From the NCBI RefSeq assembly GCF_026212465.1, contig NC_080060.1:1454135-1518134 (forward strand): a DNA stretch of 64,000 nucleotides. Direction: 5' to 3'. Position 1 is the first letter of the stretch. The number at the start of each line of letters is the position of its first letter. The notes below the pieces were generated by a model. It did not search any database. It was not told the origin of the DNA and was given only the letters and a program-made list of their open reading frames with translations. The position numbers were made by a program, and so were the translations under genes. The stretch is from Amaranthus tricolor. Taxonomy: Eukaryota > Streptophyta > Magnoliopsida > Caryophyllales > Amaranthaceae. Positions 42,758-54,597 of this stretch are shown here, one piece after another.

Positions 42758-45700
42758 TTAGCTCCTGTTCTTGCACTTTTCCATGGCTCTTGGAGCTGAA
42801 ATTAAAAGTGATTATTAATAACTAATGAAAAAATGTGTAGAAAATTAGCTTTCATGTTTTTTTTCCTAAACTTAAAAAAAATATGACGTTTTTTTTTCAA
42901 CAAAATTTGACTGGTTTTTTACATAAAATTTGGTTTTTTATAAGAATAAAAATTAATTATTGGTTATTGGCTATTTAAAAAAATAGTCAAAAATCCAAAA
43001 ATTATATAAAAGATCCTGATTTTGACTTAAAAGTCAACTAAACACTTTTTTAACTATATGACCGATAAAATGCAAAAGTCAAGAGTCAAATCCAATCAAA
43101 AAGCTAGGGCTCGTTCTAATAAATATGATTATTTTAAAAATTGACGGACTAACCATAACCAAAAGACTATTTGGCAAACGCAATCAATTTATAGATATAA
43201 ATATATAATGAGGTGTTGATCAACAATAAAATTAAGATCATCCATCTCAATAAGATGTAGTGGAGTATTACTTTTTCCTTCAATTTTTAGAGAAATTTAT
43301 AATTTTATTGAGACAGATAAAAATCTATTAAATTTTTTGAATTCTACCCTTCTATGTTATCAAGCCCAATGATTGGGAATCTACTTGTTGTTTTGCAATC
43401 AAAATTTATCATAATGTTACAAAAATATGGATTCATCCTATAGCTTTGTAATTAAGTTAATTAACATCATTTTTTAATTTATGATCTAATTAGACTAATA
43501 ATATTCACCACACATTTTTGAAGAATTTGTAAAAAATGCAATCATTTTAACTTTATCGATCTTTGAACCTTTCGAAACTTAATTTATTGGATATGAGTAT
43601 GTTTGTAATCACAATGTCTACAATATGAAAGGTTTTTTTTTTCATGTATTTGATGTTTTTTATATTTTTTTGATAACAAATATATGTTTTTTAATAGTTT
43701 TTGCACGAAAAAGCTATAACAAAGTTAGTATTTTTAATTGAGCAACTAATTGTTGGTTATCGAGAATGAATAGGATTTATTTAAAAAATTAAAGAATAAA
43801 AATGGAAAAAATGAGGAAGGGGATAAATTACTAACCAAGTCCAGCAGCCTCCTTTCCTTTCATTATACGAAGTCGTTTGCATGACTCCACAAACATCCTG
43901 AAAAAAAAAAATTAAATAATTAAATATTCTATTTTAATTGAGTAATGTAATAAGAATATATATTTCTTGCCACTAATTATTATTTGATTTTGTTTTATAT
44001 ATATTACAGCTAATAAATAAGAAAAAATATAGTTAAGTAATGAGATGTTGCGTTTATCTGATTGTATATTTTGATCATAATATCAACTTTTAATTTTTAG
44101 CTATAAGTTAAACACAAATTTTTGTGTGAATAGTCTCACCGTGAGACGTTTTTTATACATGGGCCGAAACTAAATAACCCAATTATTATAACTATTAGCA
44201 TTTAAGGTTTGTCCCACTGAGGGAGAATTTCTGATAATATTAGCTCTAATTTAAAGTAACGCAAAAGCGAAGTATATGTTAAAGAACTTACTCCCATGGG
44301 ACATCACCAACAAGCATCCAATCTCCATCCTTGTCTTCGTATGTAGGAACATAGTCAGAATCATTAAGGATATCCATTAGCTTGCTCTCATTCATGAAAT
44401 CAATCATTCCTTGAGCTCCATATTTACCTAAATTCATACCACTTTAACCATTTAAATTCGCAAATTAGATGTAAATTATATGTCAAATTGAACTAGACTT
44501 ATAATTAATATTACCATATAATTAGGAAAACAACCTACACATACTTTATAAGTCAAAACGATGATAAAAATTTGTCATGAGAGTTGACTGTATATACGTC
44601 TGATGGATTTTATTCTAAAACCAACTGATAATAGGAGGAGTAGTCCATTAAATTATAAATTAGTCAACTTCTCTCTAATTATTCAATGTAGATACACATA
44701 TAAACTATAATTTTTCTAACAGAATATATCATTTCAAAATGATATGAAAATTTTTAACTATAATTAAAACGAAGACTAAATATAGAATACATTCAATAAA
44801 GTGGTGTTATTTGAAGGGTAAAAATTGTAATTTAAAAAATTACCAAGGGTAAAAGAGCTGAACATCTTGCCCAAAGCATCAGAAAGGTCTTGGTAACTCT
44901 TGTACATTTTCAAGTCCACCTTACGTAGGTAAGGTGCACCATCCATGCTCACCTTCACCAGGCCGCCACTCATTGGCTTCTCGGTCTCGGAATCGAGGCC
45001 ACCGGTGGTCTTTTGAACTGCCAGCATGTTCTTTCTGTATGATCGCACTGGTGGCCAACCCACAACTTGTGCCCTATATATACATTTCATTTGTGTTACA
45101 ACACAATTTTAAACTTAATTGATAGATGATAAAGCTACTAGTCCATGATAAGTCGAGAGAAACCCATAACTTTGTCTGAAAAAGATGTTATTTGTTATAT
45201 AATTAAGATTAGACCTGATTCTCTATGATAAAAGTAAAACTATCACTAGTATTTTATTAATTTCATGCTAGAATAATATAATAATGGCAAAAGCTAAAAA
45301 AATGTTCCTTTACATTTGTTAATAAAGATAATAATATATTTAATTAATAATTATAAAACAAATAAATACATATAACAATAATATAATATTTTGATGCGTA
45401 ATCTGATGATAATTTTAATTTTAAATATTTTTTGATTAAATAATATATTTAATGCATACATAAATCTAAATTTAAATTTTATTTTGTAATTTAAATCTTT
45501 ATATTATCAAATAACGTTCCAGAAACATTCTTTAGCTATATCTTATCATGTGAAACTATTTAATTTCGAGTTTTAAAGTTAATGTAATGAAATTATTAGG
45601 TCTTTTAGAGACAAAAATTTTACTAGATAAGAAAAAAATTTCCTTTAACTAAAGTAGTTTTATTAGGCCTTTTTTTTATGGAATTATGATAATGACAATA

Positions 45701-47118
45701 AGTTTTTTGCATTTGATGTTGATTATGTCTTTTTTAATGGAATCATGAAATGAAATTTCTTTTCTTTTATTTTCTCCTCAAATTTTGATGCATATACATT
45801 AAAACAATTGTATGGGGACATATACCATGACACCATCTACTTTTATCATTAACACAAGATGCTACTAAGGAATACTATTATTTATTTGTGTGGAATTATT
45901 AATGTAATTTGATGAAACAAAGTTTATTTTGAAAAAGGATGAGAAAATTATATTATTTTATGGACCTCCAATTTGTGCCACTATAATTGCAATTATTCTC
46001 TAAATATAATTTTTTAGTCATTAACTTATTTCATTGTTTAACTATGATTTAATATACTCCATCCAATTCTTTGAAATTCTCCCATTTTTTTATTTGATCA
46101 GTTTACTTCAATTGTCCCATTTCTATTTTAGAACATAATTTTTGAACCAAATTGTCCTTATATTATTCTTGTAATTACCAAAACACCCTTATTTTTTTAC
46201 TGAATTACACTATTTAACCCCCCAATACTCACTACATCACATAAATATACTATTTAAAAAATTCCTTCCACTTTCTTAACATTCGTGTCCAACCCAAATG
46301 AGAGAATTTCAAAGAATTAGAGGAAGTATTCATTCGCTATGAGGAGAATATAATCATATATCCACATAAATCCAAGATGCATGTAAACATGCTAGACATA
46401 TTCCAACTCATATACTTCTCTCAATAATAATATATTTTTACTGTCATGCATCATTTTCTATTATATAAACCTCCAAATCATTCAATTGTAAGATTTTGAT
46501 GTTTATAATACGTCATAAATATCAGATCCTACAGTTAAAAGATTTTGAGGTTTATAAGAATAACTATTAAAAAATTAATGTAAATACATAATTCGATTTT
46601 GAAGAAACATCTAATTCGAAATCGACCCGATGATATAGTGATAATATATGTTATTCTCAAATAGTATTATTATTAATTTAGCTAGTTTTCATACCAAATT
46701 ATTTTAAAATTAATAAAATAGTAAAAAAAATTAGAAAAAAAAACTCAAAATTAAAAATGCAATAATTCACTTACTTGGCAGGAGGCTTAACAGAATCAAC
46801 ATTAACATTAGAAGAAATTTCTTTAGCAGAAACAGAAACAGCAGCTTTATTATTATCATTGTTGATCAGATCCAAAGGAGATGAAGTAGCAGTCTGTTCT
46901 TTTGCAGCATCAGAACCATTATTACTATTTATAGTAGTACTATTTTTGGTATTATTGTTCAAATTCAACTTCAAATCAACAGTTTCAGAAAATCCCCTTT
47001 TATTTCCAGTGATCTTGTCAGTACCTCCTCTAGTAAGCCCGAGTCCAAGCCCGAGCCCGAGCCCGAGCCCGAGATTCAGCTCTGTATTATCCTCCATCTT
47101 CAAGCTTACAACTTCCAT
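42758..47118 (-). CDS. Aux/IAA auxin-responsive repressor (IAA7/14/16-like), 5 exons
   Basis: Nuclear repressor that binds ARF transcription factors and is destroyed through TIR1/AFB when auxin is present. Exons: 47118-46775, 45073-44844, 44427-44292, 43897-43836, 42795-42758, all GT-AG with consistent phases, about 269 aa. Domain I is an EAR-type repression motif made of ELNLGLGLG followed by more LG repeats, encoded by a GGGCTC-like hexamer repeat. Domain II in exon 2 is the degron [14 protein letters not shown]. Domains III/IV (PB1) run through [68 protein letters not shown] and [14 protein letters not shown]. The end [12 protein letters not shown] carries a basic nuclear signal. The linker between domains I and II is long and Asn/Ser-rich. 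ATG at 47118 is used, and ATG seven codons later is an alternative. Intron 1 is 1.7 kb. Confidence 0.95.
46057..46326. mobile_element. Stowaway-type MITE in intron 1 of the Aux/IAA gene
   Basis: Inverted ends CTCCATCCAATTCTTTGAAA (left) and TTTCAAAGAATTAGAGGAAG (right), 270 bp long, flanked by TA on both sides (46055-46056, 46327-46328). This is the Tc1/mariner Stowaway pattern. Confidence 0.8.
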
Positions 47119-47519
47119 TGAATTATTCTCTCAATTCTTTTGTTGGGTTATTTTTGGTGATTATTTTTCTTCTTGTTTTATGATTTCTCTCTCTATATAT
47201 ATGATGATTGTTGTGTGTAATAATACTCTCTCTCTCATCTATAGTTGGGTTGTATTTGCTCCTTCTTGGTTGGTTCTTTTTAATAGAGAAAATAAATGAA
47301 AATATATAAAGTATAATAATAGTTTAATATGATAATAGATATAGAGAAGCTAGTTGGTTTTACGAGTTAAAAATATTAATTAGTTGATTTGTTAGCTAGT
47401 TATTAAGTTGGTTGTTTAAATAACTTGTTATGTTAATATATATTTAGTGCGCGGAATTTTAATTAGTAGATAGTTGTTAGCTATTTATTAAAAAAAAGTA
47501 GGTTAAAAAGTCTGAAAAT

Positions 47520-47521
<2 letters not shown>
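47119..47521. promoter_or_regulatory. Upstream region of the Aux/IAA gene
   Basis: Pyrimidine/purine-rich leader (CTCTCTCT) with a TATATATA stretch near 47,196, a plausible TATA box for the minus-strand gene about 80 bp from its ATG. I did not find a clear pair of auxin response elements. Confidence 0.35.

Positions 47522-47587
<66 letters not shown>
47522..47587. repeat. (TA)n microsatellite
   Basis: About 31 TA units. Confidence 0.95.
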
Positions 47588-47590
<3 letters not shown>

Positions 47591-47623
47591 CTTAAAAGTT
47601 AGTTTTTCAATTGATTTATAAGT

Positions 47624-47976
47624 CACTATAATAAATTTAACTTTATACGACATTGGATTTAGTGACATTAAAAAAATGTCACTGAATTATATTTTTAGTG
47701 TAATAATTATTGGTTTTTATTTTAAGTTCCACTATAAATTGATTTAGTAACACTTTTATTTGGTCTTTAGTGGCATATTACTATAGTATATAGTAACATT
47801 TATGAGAAATGTCATTAGATCTTATGTAGCAAAAAGTTTTAGTTTAATTTTTTATTATGCTACTAAAAGGTGTAATAAATATTACTAAATCCTCATAATA
47901 TTAAAAATTTAAAGTAGCAAAATTTAAATTAAATATCTCTAAACATATTCTTCTAAAAGTAAATTATATTATAGTG
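47624..47976. mobile_element. Small CACTA-type MITE
   Basis: Begins CACTATAATAAATTTAAC and ends AAATTATATTATAGTG, an inverted repeat starting with CACTA, 353 bp long. Flanking triplets are AGT and AGC (2 of 3). Internal short inverted copies of TTAGTGACATT occur. Too short to encode anything. Confidence 0.6.
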
Positions 47977-48630
47977 AGCAAACATATTAATTTATTATTT
48001 TACCCACTAGAAAATAAAAAATAAAAAATCACTCAAAACGTTATTTGGAACCGACCTTAACTCTTTAAGTGTATACTATTAAGTTCATTATAATTATTTT
48101 ATTAATGAATGGTTATCATATTGAAAATATACTCAATTATTATATTTTATCGTATTGGATTGTTAGTTGTTACTGTTAAGTGTTACACATAATATAATTT
48201 ATTATAGATTGTATTCCTAACAGGAAGTTGGGGAAATAATAAAAGAGGGCCATGTGGGCAATAAATATGCTGATTGGTGCTTTGTCTGCTGCTAATTTTT
48301 TTTTTTTTTTGAATTTTGAACATAAATATAAAATAATTTTTCTGTAGTTCGTCTTAGTCAAAGATTACCATAAAGTCTTGAGAAAGAGAGATAAAGGAAT
48401 TGTAAAAATATCACTTTGTTTGTACTTAATTAATGTGAATTGATTTTCCACTTTAGTTTATTAGAAGACGATTCTTCATAATATAATTCAAGGACTTATT
48501 TTTTTCTAAATGTACTTAACACAATTTAGTGATTTTAATTAATTTATTTATTTTGAATTAAATTTATTAGAAGATTATCCACTTTCTTTAATATCTTAGT
48601 ACTTTATGTACAATGATCCATCATAAATCA

Positions 48631-48752
48631 CTTGGTCATGGTCATATCAACAACTAAGCATCCCGCACAATGTCGTACCCATTTGAGAAAGAGAACATGA
48701 GAAATGCGCGCAGTCAAATACATAAGACCCCCAGGTAGAAAGACGAGTCCTG
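48631..48752 (-). pseudogene. Possible orphan exon fragment
   Basis: After a TTGCAG acceptor, the minus strand reads GLVFLPGGLMYLTARISHVL then FLKWVRHCAGC and a few more residues to a TGA near 48,635. The base composition is richer in GC than the surroundings, and the hydrophobic peptide ending in CAGC looks like a protein tail. I cannot name the family and see no upstream exons. It may be a captured fragment or chance. Confidence 0.25.
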
Positions 48753-48959
48753 CAACATAAGATGAAAGCATCAAGTTAAAAAGGCAAAATTACAAATATA
48801 AAACAAGCTAGACTAGGATATATAGGATTGTAGGAGAAAGAAAGAAAGAAAACAAATGAGCAAAACTACATAGGGCCAAAGAGGTTGGTGAAAGAGGACT
48901 ATCAAAAGCCTGACACATGAATATAACCCAAGTCGAGTTTTTATTTGCTCCGCTCATGT

Positions 48960-49090
48960 TCTCTTATATTTATCCCGACTTCTCTTACCCTCTACTATAA
49001 GGTTTTCCACCATTCTCATGGGTGCATCAGCCGTCTTTCACATGTCCGAACCATCATAAATCACTTACATGCAAAAAAGTTCGTTCAAAA
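48960..49090 (-). mobile_element. LINE-like 3' fragment
   Basis: Minus-strand reading gives MVRTCERRLMHP, a stop, then EWWKT, resembling the RWFGHVxRRxxDAP block near the end of plant RTE-type LINE polymerases. Both the frame and the residues are decayed. Confidence 0.4.
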
Positions 49091-49783
49091 TGAAAGTGGA
49101 GTACGTATCACTTTTTTTGTTAGCGCTTAAATTTGATCCCTACCACCTCTTTTCTTCCCGTTATCTTTTATTTATTCTTTCTCTCAGCATGATATCTGTT
49201 AAAATATATATAACATATTCTGGAATCTCAATAAAATATAAAATTAATTTAAAAAAAAGTAAAGAAATAAAAAAAATGTGGGAAATTATAGAAATAATAA
49301 AATAGTGGACACGACACCCAAATGGGTTTGCATGCCATTTTAGGAGCTTAGTACTATTTTGAAGCCTGCATGCAAAGTTGGATTTTGGGATATGAATTCC
49401 TTTCTTAATCCTATCGACCATTCACGGGATCCACATTTTTTCTCTCTTGGGATCAACATTTTTCATTCTTTACGTAACTACTACATTATTTATACGTATT
49501 TTCATGGGATTTCAGATTTGACTACTCTAAGAAAAGTATTCTCGTATTTCAGTTTCATTTTGTTGGTTAAATACCTAAATTTAAAATATTTTGTATTAGA
49601 AAAGAGAAATTTAAAATAAGTTTTTGTTAATATACAAAAAGTTAAAATTAATATATTCATATGTAACTTGTTTGATTCGTCTGGATATAGATAAAATTTA
49701 TATATTTTTTCTATAAATTATATTTACAACACTTAAATTATATTTGAAAATCAACTCGAAGCAAATTTAGCTAATAAAAGAAA

Positions 49784-49950
49784 GGGAAATTATCAATGGT
49801 GCCCTTGTACTATTGAAAAATTACAATGGTACCCAACTGCATTTCAGTGGTAGCCCCCAATTATATGGTAATTACAACCGTGACATTAATGATGAATATT
49901 CCGTTAACTGTCCTTTAACTTTTGAATGTAACCTAACCATGGTTAGTTTG
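49784..49950 (+). repeat. MULE left terminal inverted repeat
   Basis: Pairs with 54,433-54,597. Shared blocks include TTGTACTATTGAAAAATTAC, GCATTTCAGTGGTA and CCCCAATTATATGGTAATTA. It probably contains the promoter of the GRF ORF. Confidence 0.9.
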
Positions 49951-50031
49951 TAATTGTTTAAATATGCAGCATCAATTCAAACACACGATCTTCTTCTTCT
50001 CTTTTCCATCTCCTCTTCCTTCTCTACTTCC

Positions 50032-50481
50032 ATGGCTGCTTCCTCAAGGATCTCATCAGTCTGCGGTAAGGTGTATTCGGGTAATACCAAAAGACGACAT
50101 GGAAGCCCTAACGTTAATTCCATTGAAGTTGGTGATAGCTGGGTAAGGTTGAAGAAGTGTAACTGTGACCCAACAAAATTCTATGATATTAGGGTTTCAG
50201 GTTCAATAAACAATCTGGGAAGAATATACTACAAATGTATGTCGTGCCAAGCATTTGAATGGGGTTTTGATGCTGATTTGAAGGAAAACATTGATGAACC
50301 TACACCTGCAGAGGGAGAAGGTGCTGCTCCTCTAATGTCGAATGGCGAACAATTTAATGAACTTAAAGCAACTGTTGAAGGGCTGTCCAAGAAGGTTGAT
50401 AGCTTACTTAAGGTTCTGGTTTTCATGAAATTTGTTGTAATGTTCTACCTATTATTGGTTTTTCTTGCGACTATAAAGTAA
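50032..50481 (+). CDS. GRF-type zinc-finger, coiled-coil, membrane-anchor protein in the MULE
   Basis: Intact 149-aa ORF. The frame is open from 49954, but ATG 50032 (MAASSRIS) gives the usual short Ser-rich start. A GRF-type zinc finger spans residues ~41-78: C43-x-C45, then SINNLGRIYYKC with C69 and C72, followed by QAFEWG. GRF fingers bind single-stranded or structured nucleic acid in proteins such as APE2, TOP3A and NEIL3. An acidic linker is followed by a probable coiled coil (EQFNELKATVEGLSKKVDSL) and a C-terminal hydrophobic helix of about 20 residues (from VLVFMKFVVMFYL), suggesting a tail-anchored protein. It starts about 80 bp inside the left TIR end and faces the transposase gene, in the place that mudrB has in MuDR. 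Function in transposition is unknown. The protein type is also found as ordinary plant genes, so capture from the host is possible. Confidence 0.8.
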   Translation: MAASSRISSVCGKVYSGNTKRRHGSPNVNSIEVGDSWVRLKKCNCDPTKFYDIRVSGSINNLGRIYYKCMSCQAFEWGFDADLKENIDEPTPAEGEGAAPLMSNGEQFNELKATVEGLSKKVDSLLKVLVFMKFVVMFYLLLVFLATIK

Positions 50482-50836
50482 GATTGTAAGCGTTGTAATG
50501 GTTTCCTTATATGTAAGTTTAGGTATTGTGTTGGTTCTTACCTTGTAAAGGTAAGGTTGTATTTATCAAATCAAAAAATTTGGAATTAGATCAATTTGCA
50601 ATTCGAAGTTGCTGCTGTTCATCCATAATTTGCATACATAATTTGCATCCATAATCGACATTAATTTTACATCAGAGGTTTAATTTTACATAATTTTACA
50701 TCTACTGTTCATCCATTAGTTATACAAAAAGAGGATCAACTGTTCATCCATTACATATACAAAATAGGATTAATGTATTGTTCATCCATATCAAGTCACA
50801 AGTTAAGTAATTACACTCACACAACACAGATAGTAT

Positions 50837-53800
50837 TCATTTTGCTTTGCTCTTTCCCTTGCACTTCAAAGTTGAAGAAGATGCTGCTGCCTTCTGTTTT
50901 TTTGTTGGCCCTCCCTTGCAGCTGGACTTGTTGTGACCAAAATCCCCACACTTCCCACATTTAATTGTCTTGCTCCTCTTTGCCTTCCTCTCTTCATCAT
51001 CACCTCTCTTTCGGTTCCTACAAGGCCTACCAACACCTCTTTTCAGCACAGGAGGTAGTATAGCAGGGTGTTCAGTTGGTGGCCACTTACCCTGGTCAGG
51101 GATAGGTTTAATGCTCTGATGATAGGTCAACTTATATTTCTCTACTGAATACCAATCATCAACCAAGGATTGTGGATCAAGACCTTCATGAAGTATCGCT
51201 CTCATTGCATGCCTACATGGTATCCCAATGAGTTGCCAGACATTGCAATGGCATGTGCGTTGGTTTAAACTGACAGCCATAGTTGATTTACCCTCCACCA
51301 CCTCATACTCCCCTGGACTAGACATGAAAGCCCTGCATGACCTACTCTCATTGCATAATACTTGAACTCTCTTCGCAATATTTGGACACAGCCTCTCCCA
51401 TTCTTCACACTTTTTCCTCCTTGTTGCTAACCTAACCATTGTTACACTCCTAATTCCCTCTAACAAACTTAACACTGGCTTACACCTATCAGTTCCTAGG
51501 GTGGCATTGAAGCTTTCCACAAAATTTGTGGTGTTAACATCACACTTCAATTCAGGGTCAAACCTATGTTTTGTCCATCTCTCCTGTGGACCCAAATTAG
51601 CAAGCCATATCCTTGCAGCAGGGTTGTTTTTTTCAATCTCATTCATGGCCTTTGCAAATGTGTACGGTGAGAAGGCCCCACATGCTAGCCAATACAATTG
51701 CCATAACTTAGGCCCATGAAAGGACTTCTTCCAGTTGGCACTAAGGTGTCTGCAACAATACCTTCTTTGCACCTTAGGCCACAAATCAGTGAGAGCCTTG
51801 TCAATTCCCTGCATATGAAAACAACATATTAGGTTTAATAGATTATGCATAATCAATGAAGTACCAAGTAATAAGTGTTGTTACCTTCTGTCTGTCAGAT
51901 ATTATGCACCAATTGTCTCCTCTTTTACTTGGTTCTAATACATGCTTAAGATGCCAAATGAAAAACTTCCAACTCTCTTCATCCTCACATGAGACAATAC
52001 CCCATGCCACTGGAAACATTTCATTGTTCCCATCAAGGGCAATTGCAGATTACAAAACCCCACCATAATTACCCTTTAAATGAGCCCCATCCACTCCAAT
52101 AACACTTCTACAGCCAGAAAAAAAAGGCCCTCCAGAGATGCCTTGAATGATACAAAAATGCTCATAAACACTAGTGGTCTATCAGGATGTGTAGGGGGAT
52201 ACCAAGCACAATTTGCATATGAACCCTCGTTTGTTGATTTGATAACATCACAGTAAGATGGCAATGCACTGTATGATGTATCATGCCCACCATGAATGAT
52301 ACTCAAGGCCATATTCCTAACCCTATACAAGCTTGGTTGTGGCATCTCAACACCATATCTGGACCACAAGAGCTCATTTAAAGCCTTACCTGGGATATCA
52401 TTATTAGCCCTTATGTCCTCAAGTAAGGCATGGCATGCCCACTTCACTGTCACCATAGGGTTTTTGGTTTCTAACCCCAAGCATGTGTGTTCAGCATTTT
52501 GAATGCTCTTGATAGCCCAAGTGACACCATCAGGCAGCCTAGAAGCATGCAACCACCACTGATATTTTGCTTCACTACAACTAATTGTGTATCTAAGTCT
52601 ATTTGCTTTATCAACAATCACTGAAAAACCACATTGTATGCAATAATCCCTAATCACATCCCTCAAATGTTGCTTATCTGTAAACAATTGCCACTCCTTA
52701 ATGACAATATTCCCAAAACCTTTGTCCTTGTACAACTCCCCATTCTTATACAACTTATTCAAATAATTATCAAAGTCATCACAGTCATCATCCCAAATTG
52801 GTCCTTCAAATGGATCAAAATAATCTGCATCAACATCCTCTACCTCAGCCTCTTTATCACTATCAACCAAAGACACAGTATCACTGTCAGAACTATGGTC
52901 TGACAGGGTTGGATTGAAAGATTCATCATCACTCTCACTGACCAATGATTTTGTACCAGATGTACCAGCAGCCTCCTTGTTCTGTTGCATCAATCTTACA
53001 GACTTTCTAATAACTGTCTTCTTAATTCCCTTTCTTGTCATAGTGGTCTTTGGGATTTTTTTGTTTGGGATTTTCTTAAGGTTTTCTTAGCAATAGTCTT
53101 TGGGGTTTTGTTTGGGGATTTGTTTAATGTTTTCTTTTGTGTCCTCTTTGATGGGGTCTTCTTTTGTGTTGTCTGTGCTCTAGAACCCTCTACATTAACT
53201 TCATCATTTGCTTCATCATTAAATTCATCACCTTGGTTTATCTCATTCAATAACTCAGCATTTTCAATGATAACATCATTGATGTTGCCAGGGGATGGTG
53301 GGTTTATCTCAACATGTCTTCTACTCCTTCTCAAAACAGGCAACTTGGGCCTAAACTCAGTCTTTGGTGGTTTCCAGCCCTTGGGCTTCAAAATCTGCAG
53401 TGGGGTTGGAATGGGGTACACTTCTATATCAATATCACTATCCATATCATCCTCAACAGCATGTTCCTCAACCATTACAGGTTCCTCCTCACAGGGCACA
53501 TCATCAGTAGGTTGTTTCTCAGGTGTTACAGGAGTTGGAATGGGGTCCACATCATCCTCAACACTCACCACAGGAGGCTCCTCATAAGGTTGACTTGGGG
53601 TTGGAATTATCAAAACAACATCATCATCATCTTCATCATCAAGTACTGCAGGGATTTCATTGGATCTCACCTCTTTCTTCTGTGCATTCTGCTTTAAGGT
53701 TTCCCTAAGCCTCCTAGCATTATCTAACAGGGCATTAGGTTTAGAATCCCCTACATGGATGCAAATACTATCCTTGCCCATATTTCTACTAAACATCTCC

Positions 53801-54009
53801 AGCAATGATTTATCATCAACTAGTTCAACATGCTTCTTGTTATATACATAGCTAAAACTGGGATGTTCAGGCGTCAAATGTTCCTCCCTCTCAGCCGTAT
53901 CCCAATAATCAATAATCATGTCTAGCAAGTTAACTAGGTCGACATCATCAACAAAAACTTCTATCTCTGTACCCTTATACACAAATTTCAACACCACACT
54001 ATCATCCAT
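50837..54009 (-). pseudogene. MuDR-type MULE transposase gene, decayed
   Basis: Read right to left. 54009-53038: N-terminal PB1-like domain (VVLKFVYKGTEIEVFVDD) and a long acidic then Lys/Pro-rich linker. 53041-52076: acidic linker and MuDR DNA-binding domain (LRDVIRDYCIQCGFS, KYQWWLHASRLPDG, TWAIKSI). Then the DDE core (VIGVDGAHLKGNYGGVL, WCIISDRQK), an intron 51884-51809 (GTAACA...TGCAG), and 51808-50837 with the rest of the core (NFVESFNA), the SWIM zinc finger (CHCNVWQLIGIPCRH) and a CCHC knuckle (CGKCGDFGHNKSSC). Lesions: a one-base slip near the seven-base run 53056-53062, giving a TGA/ATG overlap; another near the eight-base run 52118-52125; and TAA at 52050-52052 inside the core. All three catalytic acidic positions and the SWIM residues remain. 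Confidence 0.9.
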
Positions 54010-54432
54010 TTACAATCTGTTACCACAAAAAAAAAAAAAAAAAAAAAACAAAAACCACATCAATCATCCAACGCCAAACAAAATCAGAATTCAAAAAAGC
54101 CCTAAATTTTAGGGCTTTTCCGTTACAAAAATGACTCACATTGTCCTTTAAACCACAAAATTCAACAACAAAGCCTAAAGATCGAAACTTTTAGGACGAC
54201 AAAATCAAAAAAAAGCGACATTTTACTTGAAATTTAGAGTCATAACTCAAACAACCGAACATCTTGCATGTACAGAAAAAAATGAGGAAAGAAAGAAGAG
54301 GGAACTTACCAACGTCAACGAAAGCAGCAATGAGAAAGATGAAGCTTCAACAATGGCGTGATCAACGCAGGGAGATGATGATGAAGACAGAGTAAGCAAG
54401 TACGGGTTAGGAGGGAAAAGGAAGAGGGAAGC

Positions 54433-54597
54433 AAATGAATCACAAACAAACCATGGTTGGTTTTTAATGAAAGTTAACGGAAAATTAACCATTTAATGTC
54501 ACGTTTTTAATTACCATATAATTGGGGGTACCACTGAAATGCAGTGCGGTACAATTGTAATTTTTCAATAGTACAAGGATACCATTGATAATTTCCC
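54433..54597 (-). repeat. MULE right terminal inverted repeat
   Basis: Inverse of the left TIR. It probably contains the promoter of the transposase gene, which begins 0.4 kb inward. Confidence 0.9.

Larger units (their letters stand above)
47977..49774. other. Region between the CACTA MITE and the MULE
   Basis: No complete gene. Contains a possible exon fragment at 48,639-48,751 and LINE-like debris at 48,960-49,090 (separate entries). Otherwise AT-rich. Confidence 0.45.
49784..54597. mobile_element. Mutator-like element (MULE) with long TIRs, 4.8 kb
   Basis: TIRs of about 165 bp: the left begins GGGAAATTATCAATGGTGCC, and the right is its inverse with scattered changes. Flanks TAAAAGAAA (49775-49783) and TAAAATAAA (54598-54606) are a 9-bp TSD with one change, the Mutator hallmark. 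Inside are a MuDR-type transposase gene on the minus strand reading from the right TIR and a plus-strand GRF zinc-finger ORF reading from the left TIR. They converge at about 50,480-50,840, the same layout as mudrA and mudrB of maize MuDR. The transposase has lesions, so this copy is probably not autonomous now. Confidence 0.93.

Noticed and set aside
46775..47299. 174-codon plus-strand ORF opposite Aux/IAA exon 1
   Set aside because: Shadow of the Aux/IAA exon, its repeat reading as Pro-Ser pairs in that frame.
52985..53587. 200-codon plus-strand ORF opposite the MULE transposase
   Set aside because: Shadow of the acidic/Lys-rich linker of the transposase on the other strand.
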